A stretch of 64,000 nucleotides of DNA from Mesorhizobium sp. CA8. Its GTDB lineage: Bacteria; Pseudomonadota; Alphaproteobacteria; Rhizobiales; Rhizobiaceae. Both the position numbers and the translations under genes were made by a program. The stretch covers positions 171,162 to 235,161 of the forward strand of contig NZ_JAIUHG010000007.1 of the NCBI RefSeq assembly GCF_020164955.1, written 5' to 3'. Of this stretch, positions 36,616 through 46,025 are shown in pieces (the stretch's first letter is position 1; each line of letters starts with the position of its first letter). The notes below the pieces were generated by a model, which was not told the origin of the DNA, made no database searches, and saw nothing but the letters and a program-made list of their open reading frames with translations.

Positions 36616-39542
36616 GCAAAGCCGCGCCCCGCGGCGCCAATTCCGCACCCTCGCAGCGGCCGCTGGCGGACAGCCGAGCACCGAACGAGGGCGATGGCGT
36701 CGAGACCTCGCCTGAAGTCTCCGACCGCATCGCCAAGACCACCTGCTACATGTGCGCCTGCCGTTGCGGTATCGACGTCCACATCAAGGACGGCAAGGTG
36801 CGCTACATCAACGGCAACAAAGACCACCCGGTGAACCGCGGCGTGATCTGCGGCAAGGGCAGCGCCGGCATCATGCAGCATTACAGCCCCGCGCGGCTGA
36901 AGAAGCCATTGCTGCGCACAGGTCCGCGCGGCTCGGGCGAATTCCGCGAGATCGAGTGGGAGGAAGCGCTGACCATCGCCACCGAGAGGCTGTCGGCGAT
37001 CAGGCGCACCGATCCGAGGAAGCTTGCCTTCTTCACCGGGCGCGACCAATCGCAATCGCTGACCGGCTGGTGGGCTTCGAAATTCGGCACACCCAATTTC
37101 GCCGCGCATGGCGGTTTCTGCTCCTTGAACATGGCGGCCGGCGGGCTCTATACGATCGGCGGCTCGTTCTGGGAATTCGGCGAACCCGACTGGGACAACA
37201 GCAGATATTTCATGCTGTTCGGCGTCGCCGAGGACCATGATTCCAATCCGATCAAGATCGGCCTCGGCAAGCTCAAGGCGCGCGGGGCCAAGGTGGTTTC
37301 GATCAATCCCTGCCGCACGGGCTACAATGCCATCGCCGACGACTGGATCGGCATCAGGCCAGGCACGGACGGCCTGTTCGTGCTGGCGCTCGTCCACGAA
37401 TTGCTCAAGGCCGGACGCGTCGATCTCGACTATCTGCTGCGCTACACCAACGCGCCCGTGCTGGTCGTGCAGGAGCCGGGGGCCGCCGACGATGGACTGT
37501 TCGTGCGCGGCGTGGACGACAACCCGCTTGCCTGGGATAGAGTGGCGAAGCGGCCGGTCAATGCAGCCGACCCCGAAGCCAAGCCTGCGCTGACCGGCAG
37601 CTATGAGATCGGCGGGCGGCGTTGCGTGCCTGTCTTCCAGCTCATCGCCAAACGCTATCTCGACGAGAGGTACTCGCCGGACGCCGTGGCAGAGCGCTGC
37701 GGCGTCACCGCCGACACGATCCGGCGGATCGCGGCGGAGCTGGCGCATGTCGCCTTCGAGCAGACGATCGAGTTGCCGATCGCCTGGACTGACTGGGCCG
37801 GCCGGCGACACGAGACGATCAAGGGGCGGCCGGTCTCGATGCATGCCATGCGCGGCATCTCGGCCCATTCCAACGGTTTTCACACCTGCCGCGCCATCCA
37901 CCTCCTGCAGGTGCTGCTTGGCACGGTGGATGTTCCGGGCGGTTTCCGCTTCAAGCCGCCCTATCCGCGCTCGGCGCCGCCGGGGCCGAAGCCATGCGGA
38001 AAAAACGCCCAGCCGATGACGCCGCTGGACGGTATGCCGCTCGGCTTCGTCTGCGACCCGGACGATCTTCTCGTCGACGAGGCCGGCCGGCCTACCCGCA
38101 TCGACAAGGCCTATTCCTGGGAAGCACCCCTGGCCGCGCACGGGCTGATGCACTCGGTGATCCGCAATGCCTGGGCCGGCGATCCTTATCCGATCGACAC
38201 GTTGCTGATGTACATGTCGAACATGGCATGGAACTCCTCGATGAACACGGTCGAGACGATTGCCATGCTGACCGACAAGGACGCGGCGGGCGCCTACAAG
38301 ATCCCCTTCATCATCTATTCCGACGCCTATTATTCCGAGACGGTGGGGTTCGCCGACCTGGTGCTGCCAGACACCACCTATCTCGAGCGGCATGACTGCA
38401 TCAGCCTGCTCGACCGGCCGATCAGCCATGCCGACGGCGCCGCCGACGCCATCCGCCATCCGGTGGTGCAGCCGGACCGCGACGTGCGGCCATTCCAGTC
38501 GGTGCTGATCGAGCTCGGCGCGCGACTTGGCCTACCCGGCTTCGTCGACGAGGACGGCTTAGCGAAATACCGCGACTATGCCGACTATATCGTCAACCAC
38601 GAACGCACCCCCGGCATCGGCCCTTTAGCCGGCTGGCGTGGCGAGAATGGCGACGCGATCGGCAGGGGCGATGTCAACCCCGACCAGCTGCAGCGCTACA
38701 TCGACAATGGCGGCTTCTGGCACCACGATTTTTCCGACGAGCAGCGCTATTACAAGATGGGCAACCGCGCCTATCTCGACTTCGCGGTGGAGATGGGTTT
38801 TATCGCCAAAGCAGAGCCTATTGTTTTCCAGCTTTATTCAGAGCCGATCCAACGCTTCCGGCTGGCGGCGCGCGGGCATGGGAAAGTGCAGCCGCCGGAC
38901 GCCGAGCGCGGGCGCATGGAAGCCTATATGGACCCGCTGCCGTTCTGGTACGCGCCTCTCGAGGAGGACACCGTCGATCTCGCAAAATATCCGCTGCATG
39001 CGCTGACGCAGCGGCCGATGCACATGTACCATTCCTGGGGTTCGCAAAATGCGTGGCTGAGGCAGATCACCAGCCAGAACCGGCTGTTCGTGCATACGCA
39101 GACCGCCACCGGCCTTGGCCTTTCCGACGACGACTGGGTGTGGATCGAAAGCATCAATGGCCGGGTGAAGGGCCAGATCAAGCTGATCGACGGCGTGAAC
39201 CCGGACACGGTGTGGACCTGGAACGCGGTCGGCAAACGGCGCGGCAGCTGGGGGCTGAAGGACGATGCGGCGGAGAGCAATCGCGGCTTCCTGCTCAACC
39301 ACATCATCGGCGACCAGACCGCAGCCGACGCCAACGGCAAGCGCTATTCGAATTCCGATCCGGTCACAGGACAGGCCGCGTGGTTCGATGTGCGCGTGCG
39401 GATCGTGAAATGCGCGCCGCAAGAAGCCGGCTTCACCGAGCCGCAATTCGAGCGTTTCGCCCAGCCGCCGCATTTCGGGCCTTCGCCGGACGTGCTTCGC
39501 TTCGGCACGCAATTCCGCATGAAGAGGGAAGCCGCCGAATGA
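36612..39542 (+). CDS. Molybdopterin oxidoreductase, SoeA-like sulfite dehydrogenase catalytic subunit
   Basis: 976-aa DMSO-reductase-family enzyme. The N-terminal [4Fe-4S] motif is CYMCACRCG with a fourth cysteine in RGVICGKGS. Following segments FFTGRDQSQSLTGWWASKFGTP, HGGFCSLNMAAGGLYT and VAEDHDSNPIKIGLGKLKA resemble what I recall of the SoeA branch. There is no Tat signal, so it works in the cytoplasm, as SoeABC does. Start at 36612, coupled to the small gene upstream. The downstream FeS and membrane subunits complete the complex. Substrate assignment (sulfite) is inferred from similarity in memory; polysulfide, thiosulfate and DMSO branches are alternatives. Confidence 0.75.
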   Translation: MSKAAPRGANSAPSQRPLADSRAPNEGDGVETSPEVSDRIAKTTCYMCACRCGIDVHIKDGKVRYINGNKDHPVNRGVICGKGSAGIMQHYSPARLKKPLLRTGPRGSGEFREIEWEEALTIATERLSAIRRTDPRKLAFFTGRDQSQSLTGWWASKFGTPNFAAHGGFCSLNMAAGGLYTIGGSFWEFGEPDWDNSRYFMLFGVAEDHDSNPIKIGLGKLKARGAKVVSINPCRTGYNAIADDWIGIRPGTDGLFVLALVHELLKAGRVDLDYLLRYTNAPVLVVQEPGAADDGLFVRGVDDNPLAWDRVAKRPVNAADPEAKPALTGSYEIGGRRCVPVFQLIAKRYLDERYSPDAVAERCGVTADTIRRIAAELAHVAFEQTIELPIAWTDWAGRRHETIKGRPVSMHAMRGISAHSNGFHTCRAIHLLQVLLGTVDVPGGFRFKPPYPRSAPPGPKPCGKNAQPMTPLDGMPLGFVCDPDDLLVDEAGRPTRIDKAYSWEAPLAAHGLMHSVIRNAWAGDPYPIDTLLMYMSNMAWNSSMNTVETIAMLTDKDAAGAYKIPFIIYSDAYYSETVGFADLVLPDTTYLERHDCISLLDRPISHADGAADAIRHPVVQPDRDVRPFQSVLIELGARLGLPGFVDEDGLAKYRDYADYIVNHERTPGIGPLAGWRGENGDAIGRGDVNPDQLQRYIDNGGFWHHDFSDEQRYYKMGNRAYLDFAVEMGFIAKAEPIVFQLYSEPIQRFRLAARGHGKVQPPDAERGRMEAYMDPLPFWYAPLEEDTVDLAKYPLHALTQRPMHMYHSWGSQNAWLRQITSQNRLFVHTQTATGLGLSDDDWVWIESINGRVKGQIKLIDGVNPDTVWTWNAVGKRRGSWGLKDDAAESNRGFLLNHIIGDQTAADANGKRYSNSDPVTGQAAWFDVRVRIVKCAPQEAGFTEPQFERFAQPPHFGPSPDVLRFGTQFRMKREAAE

Positions 39543-40273
39543 CCTGTCTACCCGTGCAAACCGATAAGAAACTCGGCCTCGTCATCGACCTCGACACTTG
39601 CGTCGGCTGCCAGGCCTGCGTCACCGCCTGCAAGGAGTGGAACACCGGCGGCCACATGGCGCCGCTGACCGACATCGACCCCTTTGGCGGACATGTCGAC
39701 GGCGTCTGGTTCAACCGCGTGCACGCCTACGAGCACACGACGGAGCTGGGCGGCCGCACGGTGAACTTCCCGCGCTCCTGCCTACATTGCGAGCAGCCGG
39801 CCTGCGTCACCGTCTGCCCGACCGGCGCCTCCTACAAGCGTGCCTCGGACGGCATCGTGCTGGTCGACGAAGATAAATGCATCGGCTGCAAATTGTGCAG
39901 CTGGGCCTGTCCTTATGGCGCGCGTGAATTCGACACCGATGTCGGCGTGATGAAGAAATGCACGCTCTGCGTCGACCGGATCTACAACGACAATCTGGCG
40001 GAAGACGATCGCGTGCCGGCCTGCGTTGCCGCTTGCCCGACCAGCGCCCGACATTTCGGCGATCTCGGCGATCCTACATCGGCGATTTCGCAACTTGTCG
40101 AGGAGCGTGGGGGTGTGGCGCTGATGCCGGAGCTTGGCTACCAGCCGACCAACAGATATTTGCCGCCGCGCGCCCGCAGCCAACGTGCGGCGAAGGTCGA
40201 CGCGCCTGCGCTGGTGCCGATCAAGGCCGAGGGCGGCTTCCTCGGCTGGATCGACCGCATGCTTTCGAACTAG
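39539..40273 (+). CDS. 4Fe-4S ferredoxin-type subunit, SoeB/DmsB-like
   Basis: 244-aa electron-transfer subunit with four cysteine clusters: CVGCQACVTACKEW, CLHCEQPACVTVCPTG, CIGCKLCSWACPYG and CTLCVDR...CVAACP. These bind four [4Fe-4S] clusters passing electrons between the catalytic and membrane subunits. The ATG at 39539 overlaps the SoeA-like stop by four bases (ATGA), indicating coupled translation. Confidence 0.9.
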   Translation: MTCLPVQTDKKLGLVIDLDTCVGCQACVTACKEWNTGGHMAPLTDIDPFGGHVDGVWFNRVHAYEHTTELGGRTVNFPRSCLHCEQPACVTVCPTGASYKRASDGIVLVDEDKCIGCKLCSWACPYGAREFDTDVGVMKKCTLCVDRIYNDNLAEDDRVPACVAACPTSARHFGDLGDPTSAISQLVEERGGVALMPELGYQPTNRYLPPRARSQRAAKVDAPALVPIKAEGGFLGWIDRMLSN

Positions 40274-40279
40274 TCGATC

Positions 40280-41218
40280 ATGCATCCCGCTTTCTCGGTC
40301 GTCTTCTTCACCACCGCCACCGGGGCCGGCTACGGCCTGCTGGCGCTCCTCGGCTTGCTCGGCGGGTTAGGGTTCATTCCCGCCGACTTCTGGCTTGGCC
40401 TTGTCGGCATGGCGCTGGCGCTCGGCGTGATCGCGGCAGGGCTGTTGTCCTCCACCGGTCACCTCGGCCGACCCGAGCGCGCCTGGCGCGCCTTCTCGCA
40501 ATGGCGCAGCTCGTGGCTGTCGCGCGAAGGCGTGGCGTCGGTCGCAACTTTCATTCCGGCTGGCTTGTTCGGCATCGGCTGGGTGCTTCTCGGCAAGAGC
40601 AGCGGCTGGGTGGCGGCCGCCGGGCTGCTGGCGGCGGCAGGCGCGGTAATGACGGTCTGCACGACAGGCATGATCTATGCGTCGCTGAAGCCGATCGCGC
40701 AGTGGCACAGCCGCTATACTTTGCCTGCTTATCTCACCTTCGCAGCGATGACCGGAAGCGTTCTCGCCAACGCCTTGCTCCAAGGCTTCAGGCAAGGTTC
40801 GAGGGCGATGCTGGCCTGGGCTCTGCTTGCCACGCTCGCCGGCTGGGGCTGGAAGCTTGCGACCTGGCGCTACAATGACCGGCTGGAAATCCCGACCACC
40901 GCCAACACAGCGACCGGTCTTTCCGGCGGCACGGTGCGTTCGATCGAGTGGCCGCACACGGAAGAAAACTATCTGCTGAAGGAAATGGGCTTCCGCATCG
41001 CACGCAAGCACAGCGCCAAGCTGCGGCGGATCACGCAGGCGCTGGCCTTTGCCGTGCCTGCGATCCTGCTGGCGATCGCTTTCTTCCTGCCGTGGCCTTT
41101 GGGCGCGATCGCATCCATGTTTGCGGCCGGCGCGCAGTTCGCCGGCATGCTGGTCGAGCGCTGGCTGTTCTTCGCCGAGGCGAAGCACACGGTCACCCTC
41201 TATTATGGGAGGGAGTAA
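40280..41218 (+). CDS. DmsC/SoeC-like membrane anchor subunit
   Basis: 312-aa integral membrane protein with about eight hydrophobic helices, beginning MHPAFSVVFFTTATGAGYG, a motif shared by DmsC and SoeC anchors. LLSSTGHLGRPERAWRAFSQWRSSWLSREG is the conserved loop; SSWLSREG is especially typical. It anchors the complex on the cytoplasmic face and exchanges electrons with quinone. It starts six bases after the FeS subunit stop. Confidence 0.88.
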   Translation: MHPAFSVVFFTTATGAGYGLLALLGLLGGLGFIPADFWLGLVGMALALGVIAAGLLSSTGHLGRPERAWRAFSQWRSSWLSREGVASVATFIPAGLFGIGWVLLGKSSGWVAAAGLLAAAGAVMTVCTTGMIYASLKPIAQWHSRYTLPAYLTFAAMTGSVLANALLQGFRQGSRAMLAWALLATLAGWGWKLATWRYNDRLEIPTTANTATGLSGGTVRSIEWPHTEENYLLKEMGFRIARKHSAKLRRITQALAFAVPAILLAIAFFLPWPLGAIASMFAAGAQFAGMLVERWLFFAEAKHTVTLYYGRE

Positions 41219-41221
41219 GCT

Positions 41222-41938
41222 TCAGCCCGGCCGCAGCATCCAGCCGGAGATAGCAAAAATGCGCTCGGCGCCGAGCATATAGGCCACCAGCGTTTCCAGC
41301 CGGAACAGGCCGGCATAGGCGCGGTCGAGCACGTTGAGCGAGCCGGTGTAGGCGCCGAAGGCCGGCATGATCATGCGGCCGCCGTCGCTGGCAAAGCAGC
41401 GCCGCCGGACCGAGCGCCCGCGCTGGACGATGCGCGCGCAGGGGTGGAGATGGCCGGCGATCTCGCCTTCGACCCGCAGCTTTGACGGCTCATGGCGGAA
41501 GAGCAGCGAGCCGATGGCAAGTTCCTTCACCGTCTCGCCCGGCAGGTCGGCTGGCGCATCCGGGTCGTGATTGCCGGCGACCCAGAACCAGTCGCGGCCG
41601 GCCATCATCGCTTCCAGGCGCTCGCGGAAGCTCTGGTGCATGCGCCCGGCACCGCCGCCGTCATGGAAGGAATCACCCAGGCTGAGGACGATCCGCGGCT
41701 CGTAGTCGGCGATGACCGCCTGAAGCCGCAGCAAGGTGGCGCCGGTGTCGTAGGGTGGGATCAGCGTGCCGCGCCGGGCGAAGGACGAGCCCTTTTCGAG
41801 ATGCAGGTCGGAGACGGCAAGCAGTCGCAGATCTGGGAAATAAAGAACGCCGCGCCGATCGCAGACCGCACGTTCGCCGGCGATGCCGACGATGTCGGCC
41901 TCGGCGATCAGCGTTGCCCGCGATAGCGAAAAATTCAT
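41222..41938 (-). CDS. pdeM: Ligase-associated DNA damage response endonuclease PdeM
   Basis: 238-aa calcineurin-like metallophosphoesterase. Metal-binding motifs: AVSDLHLEKG (D and H), SLGDSFHDGG (GD), WVAGNHDPD (GNHD) and IAGHLHPCARI (GHxH). This set and its neighbour mark the PdeM family associated with the Lhr-type helicase and an ATP-dependent ligase. Start at 41938, 19 bases after the helicase gene stop; the longer frame from 42007 overlaps that gene. The ligase and exonuclease genes often clustered with it are not present next to it here. Confidence 0.9.
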   Translation of the reverse strand: MNFSLSRATLIAEADIVGIAGERAVCDRRGVLYFPDLRLLAVSDLHLEKGSSFARRGTLIPPYDTGATLLRLQAVIADYEPRIVLSLGDSFHDGGGAGRMHQSFRERLEAMMAGRDWFWVAGNHDPDAPADLPGETVKELAIGSLLFRHEPSKLRVEGEIAGHLHPCARIVQRGRSVRRRCFASDGGRMIMPAFGAYTGSLNVLDRAYAGLFRLETLVAYMLGAERIFAISGWMLRPG

Positions 41939-41957
41939 CCCCTCTCGGCTCTTTCTT

Positions 41958-44489
41958 TCAGTCCGCCATGTCCGGCCCCATGGCCTCTTCGACGAGGGTG
42001 GCGGCATCCATCAGCAATGTTTCGTCCGCCTCGCCATTCACCGGCATCTTGCCGATTTCAAGCATGATCGGCACGGCCAACGGCGATATCTGCTCAAGGT
42101 TCTTATGCGTGATACGACCTCGGATGCGCGAGAGCATCTCGGCAAGTCTGCTGACATCGAGCAACCCGGTCGCGGCATCCGTACGGGTGGCCTGCAGCAG
42201 AATATGGTCGGGTTCATGGCTGCGCAACACGTCATAGATCAGGTCGGTCGACACGGTGACCTGGCGACCGCTTTTCTCCTTGCCGGGGTGACGCTTTTCG
42301 ATCAGTCCGGAAATCAGCGCGCAGTTGCGGAAGGTGCGCTTCAGTAGCCAGCTATCGGCAAACCAAGCCTCGAGATCATCGCCCAGCATGTCTTGATCGA
42401 ACAGCGTGGCCAGCGACGGTTTCCTGTTCTTGAACATCCAGCCCATGTCGGCCAGCGACCAGATGGCAAGCGCATAATCGGTGGCCACGAACCCGACCGG
42501 CTTGGCGCCTGCCCGATCCAGTCGGCGGGTGAGCAGCATGCCGAGCGTCTGATGCGCAAGCCTGCCCTCGAAGGGATAGGCCACGAGATAATACCGGTTG
42601 CCGCGTGGGAAAGTCTCGATCAACAGGTCGTCGCGTTTCGGCAGGACGGACTTGTCCGCCTGAAACCGCAGCCAATCCGCCACCTGCTCGGGCAGCTTCT
42701 TCCAGCGTTGCGGGTCGTCGAGCATGGCCCGCACCTGCTCGGCGAGGTAAGTCGAAAGCGGGAATTTGCCGCCGCCGTAATAGGGCACTTTCGCGTCGCT
42801 GCCGGGCGCGTTCGAGACGAAGCACTCGTTCTCGCGAATGCCTTCGAAGCGCAGGATCTTGCCACCGAACATAAAGGTGTCGCCGTGGGTCAAGGTCTCC
42901 AGGAATGCTTCCTCGATCTTTCCCAACACCCTGCCGCCGCGCGAGGCTGCCCCTCTGCTGCCGGCCTGGACGTAACGCACATTGAGCGCCGGCACTTCTA
43001 TGATGGTGCCGACATTGAGCCTGTATTGCTGGGCGACGGCCGGGTTTGAAACCCGCCATAAGCCTTCCTTGGTTTGCCGGATGCGGGCATAGCGCTCGTA
43101 ATTTCTCAGCGCGTAGCCGCCGGTGGCGACGAAATCGATGACCCGGTCGAATGTCGGCCTGTCCAGGCTGGTATAAGGTGCGGCCGTCCTTACTTCATCG
43201 AACAGCACATCGGCATGGAAAGGCGCCCCGCAGGCGCAGCCCAGCACGTGTTGAGCCAAGACGTCCAGCCCGCCATTGACCAGCGGCGGCGTGTCCTGCG
43301 CGCCGAGATAATTGGCATCGAGCGCCGCGCGGCATTCCAGCACTTCGAATCGGTTCGCGGGAATGAGAATCGCCTTGGACGGCTCGTCCATGCGGTGGTT
43401 GGCGCGGCCGATACGCTGCGCCAAGCGACTGGCACCCTTGGGGGCGCCGACATGAACCACCAGATCGACATCGCCCCAGTCGATGCCGAGATCGAGCGTC
43501 GAGGTGGCGACGATGGCGCGCAACGCGTTTTCCCCCATGGCCTTCTCGACGCGGCGGCGCTGCGCGACATCCAGCGATCCGTGATGGAGCGCGATCGGCA
43601 GCGTGTCTTCATTGACGCGCCATAGCTCCTGGAACAGCAACTCGGCCTGGCTGCGCGTGTTGACGAAGAGCAGCGTGGTCTTGTGCCGCTTGATCTCGCG
43701 GTAGATCTCAGGCGTGGCGTAGCGGGCGGAGTGCCCGGCCCAGGGCACCCGCTCTTCGGAGTCGAGGATCGATATCTCGGGCTTCGCGCCGCCCGTGACG
43801 ACGATGAGCTCGGACATCGCGCCGGGAGACGCCTGACTGACCAGCCAGCGCCGCAACTCGTCGGGCTCGGCCACCGTGGCCGACAGGCCAATGGTCTGCA
43901 ACGCGGGAACAAAAGCGCGCAGCCGGGCCAGGCCGAGCGCCAGCAGATGTCCGCGCTTTGACGTGACCAACGAATGCAATTCGTCGAGCACGACATAGCG
44001 CAGGTCCTCGAAGAAGCGCCTTGCATCGTTCGAGGCGATCAGCAGCGCGAGTTGCTCAGGCGTGGTCAGCAGTATGTCGGGCGGCGCCAGTTTCTGCCGC
44101 TGGCGCTTGTGCGAAGGCGTGTCGCCGGTGCGCGTCTCGATGGTGACAGGCAGGCCGATCTCCTCGACCGGCTTGCCGAGATTGCGCTCGATGTCGACGG
44201 CCAACGCTTTCAGCGGCGAGATGTAGAGCGTGTGGATACCGCGGCGGGCTTCGCCCGGCCTTCGCCTGGGACGGTTGGCCAGCTCCGTCAGCGACGGCAG
44301 AAAGCCGGCCAGCGTCTTGCCGGCGCCGGTCGGCGCGATCAGCAGCACCGACTGGCCGCTTTGAGCCTGCGCCAGCAGCTCGAGCTGATGGACGCGCGGC
44401 GACCAGCCCTTTTCGCCGAACCATTTGACGAATGGCTCAGGCAGCAGGACGGCGGCATTCTGTTCGGCAAGGCGCGGCTGCTCGGTCAC
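41958..44489 (-). CDS. Ligase-associated DNA damage response DEXH-box helicase (Lhr-like)
   Basis: 843-aa superfamily 2 helicase. Motif I APTGAGKTLAGFLP, motif II DELH (VVLDELHSL), motif III LSAT (GLSATVAEP), then VNTRSQAE, ATSTLDLGIDWG and the QRIGRANHR motif VI. The C-terminal winged-helix and Lhr-core regions follow. I took GTG at 44489 as start (TEQPRLAEQ); a TTG at 44513 would add eight residues and neither has a clear ribosome site. Forms an operon with pdeM; together they act on damaged DNA ends. Confidence 0.92.
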   Translation of the reverse strand: MTEQPRLAEQNAAVLLPEPFVKWFGEKGWSPRVHQLELLAQAQSGQSVLLIAPTGAGKTLAGFLPSLTELANRPRRRPGEARRGIHTLYISPLKALAVDIERNLGKPVEEIGLPVTIETRTGDTPSHKRQRQKLAPPDILLTTPEQLALLIASNDARRFFEDLRYVVLDELHSLVTSKRGHLLALGLARLRAFVPALQTIGLSATVAEPDELRRWLVSQASPGAMSELIVVTGGAKPEISILDSEERVPWAGHSARYATPEIYREIKRHKTTLLFVNTRSQAELLFQELWRVNEDTLPIALHHGSLDVAQRRRVEKAMGENALRAIVATSTLDLGIDWGDVDLVVHVGAPKGASRLAQRIGRANHRMDEPSKAILIPANRFEVLECRAALDANYLGAQDTPPLVNGGLDVLAQHVLGCACGAPFHADVLFDEVRTAAPYTSLDRPTFDRVIDFVATGGYALRNYERYARIRQTKEGLWRVSNPAVAQQYRLNVGTIIEVPALNVRYVQAGSRGAASRGGRVLGKIEEAFLETLTHGDTFMFGGKILRFEGIRENECFVSNAPGSDAKVPYYGGGKFPLSTYLAEQVRAMLDDPQRWKKLPEQVADWLRFQADKSVLPKRDDLLIETFPRGNRYYLVAYPFEGRLAHQTLGMLLTRRLDRAGAKPVGFVATDYALAIWSLADMGWMFKNRKPSLATLFDQDMLGDDLEAWFADSWLLKRTFRNCALISGLIEKRHPGKEKSGRQVTVSTDLIYDVLRSHEPDHILLQATRTDAATGLLDVSRLAEMLSRIRGRITHKNLEQISPLAVPIMLEIGKMPVNGEADETLLMDAATLVEEAMGPDMAD

Positions 44490-44552
44490 GAGCAAGAGGT
44501 AGCGCGGCGGCAAACAATCGCCAAGGAAAATCGGAACAAAAAGGGATCAACG

Positions 44553-44705
44553 TTCTTGCCCCGTTTACGGGGAGAGGGCGCCGGCAGGCAGGTGAGGGGC
44601 AGCGCCGGCAATCATAGTTTGGCTATCGGCGCAAACCGCCGCACGGTTCGCGCCGCTCCTCATCCGCCCTTCGGGCACCTTCTCCCGTATAGCGACGGGA
44701 GAAGG
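44553..44705. repeat. Intergenic repeat family 2, copy B
   Basis: Starts with CCCCGTTTACGGGGAGAGGGC and ends with CACCTTCTCCCGTATAGCGACGGGAGAAGG, enclosing GTGAGGGGCAGCGCCGGC and CTCATCCGCCCTTCGGGC. It shares this layout with copy A at 3684-3860. It lies between the helicase gene and the NlpC/P60 gene. Confidence 0.85.
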
Positions 44706-44709
44706 AAGG

Positions 44710-45570
44710 CTACGGTCTCCTGAACCCCGTCGGGGCGCCATAGAGATAGCCGATGCGCTCGACCGCTTCCTTCAGCCCCTCGCGCGAGACCAGCATGGTG
44801 TGGCCGTTGGCGTGGATCATGTCTCTTTCGTCGGTCATGATCGCGACATGGCCTTTCCAGAAGACGAGGTCGCCGCGCCCGAGACCTGAATAGTCCGGAC
44901 CCGGCTCGAACGGCATGCCGATCGATGCCGCCTGCATATCGGCGTCGCGCAGCACATCCTTGCCCGTCATGCGCATTGCCAACTGCACGAGGCCGGAGCA
45001 GTCGATGCCGAAGCCGGAGACACCGCCCCAGAGATAAGGCGTGCCGAGGAAGCTCTCGGCGACCGTGACATAGTCCTCCGCCGGCTCGGCGATCGGCCGC
45101 AAATGGCGGGCGATGATCGCCTGGCCGGAGGGCAGCAGCGCATAATGCGTGCCGCGCGTCTCGGCCGAGCCGGTCACCGTCACGGTCGAGCCCATCGACA
45201 GCTGCCCGTTGATCGGAAAGCGCAGATCCGGTCCGGGATAAAGGAAGGTGCGCGGCACGGAAACGATATGCGTGGGCGCATGCTCGCGCGCCCCAATCAG
45301 ATTGTCGGCCACATAGCCGACATAGCCGTCGCGCTCGGCCTGTACCCAGGCCCAGCCTTCCGCGTCCTCGAAGACGAGCACATCGTCGCCGAACAGCGCC
45401 TGCGTGTTGACGCCCGCATCGGGGCGCGGCGCCTTGCGCAGATCGGCGACAGCGGCCGTGATCCGCGCCGGGCGGCCGGTGACGAAGCGGTCGGCGGCGA
45501 CCTCGCCCTTCAGCCTCGCATCGGCAAGGTCGGAGCGGAAAGCATGAAGGCGGGCATCCCTGGCGGTCAA
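44710..45570 (-). CDS. NlpC/P60 (C40) peptidase with SH3 domains
   Basis: 286-aa cell-wall hydrolase-like protein: an SH3-type region (DLRKAPRPDAGVNTQ to GYVADNLIG) and a C-terminal NlpC/P60 domain with catalytic C191 in GIDCSGLVQ, H241 in WKGHVAIM and an H253-type third residue (MIHANGHT). It should cleave the D-glutamyl-meso-diaminopimelate bond of peptidoglycan stem peptides. No signal peptide is visible, so it may act on recycled or cytosolic muropeptides, or be exported in a non-classical way. Confidence 0.9.
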   Translation of the reverse strand: MTARDARLHAFRSDLADARLKGEVAADRFVTGRPARITAAVADLRKAPRPDAGVNTQALFGDDVLVFEDAEGWAWVQAERDGYVGYVADNLIGAREHAPTHIVSVPRTFLYPGPDLRFPINGQLSMGSTVTVTGSAETRGTHYALLPSGQAIIARHLRPIAEPAEDYVTVAESFLGTPYLWGGVSGFGIDCSGLVQLAMRMTGKDVLRDADMQAASIGMPFEPGPDYSGLGRGDLVFWKGHVAIMTDERDMIHANGHTMLVSREGLKEAVERIGYLYGAPTGFRRP

Positions 45571-45618
45571 ATCGATAATCCAGTCAAATCAGCAATGAAC
45601 TCAGATGGGGCAATGAGG

Positions 45619-45969
45619 TCAAATGGGCAGCTCGTGCGCCCTGGCAACGATACCATCGCCGAAGCGCTCGACAAAGAGCGCGCCTTCCACCGTGCGCCGG
45701 ATCAGCACGTTGCGCTTGTCGAGCTCGTCGCGATGGCGCGAGACCAGCTTCAGCGCGCCCATTGTGTCCAGCGCGCGGGTGATAACCGGCTTGGTGACGT
45801 TAAGCCTGGCGGCCAGCCCGCGCACCGTATGGGGTGGCGGATCGAGATAGATGGTGAACAGGATCGCCGTCTGGCGCATGGTGAGATCGGGCTCGCCGTT
45901 CCGCACCTGGGCCAGCATCACCTGCTGCCACAGTCGCAAGGCCTGGCTCGGGCGCATCGAGATCGACAT
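45619..45969 (-). CDS. MarR family winged-helix regulator
   Basis: 116-aa short regulator with the MarR DNA-binding region LTMRQTAILFTIYLDPPPHTVRGLAARLNVTKPVITRALDTMG and wing RHRDELDKRNVLIRRT described by its ends. It is shorter than usual (about 140 aa) at the N-terminus. It lies between the aminopeptidase and NlpC/P60 genes on the same strand; target unknown. Confidence 0.82.
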   Translation of the reverse strand: MSISMRPSQALRLWQQVMLAQVRNGEPDLTMRQTAILFTIYLDPPPHTVRGLAARLNVTKPVITRALDTMGALKLVSRHRDELDKRNVLIRRTVEGALFVERFGDGIVARAHELPI

Positions 45970-46025
45970 CGCCCAAGCATGCCGGCAAATTGTTTCGGTT
46001 CCGTTTCAGTGGCGGCGTTTTGCAG

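Noticed and set aside
36546..38459. 637-codon minus-strand frame inside the soeA-like gene
   Set aside because: Antisense to a conserved molybdoenzyme with intact motifs; no domain in the translated product.
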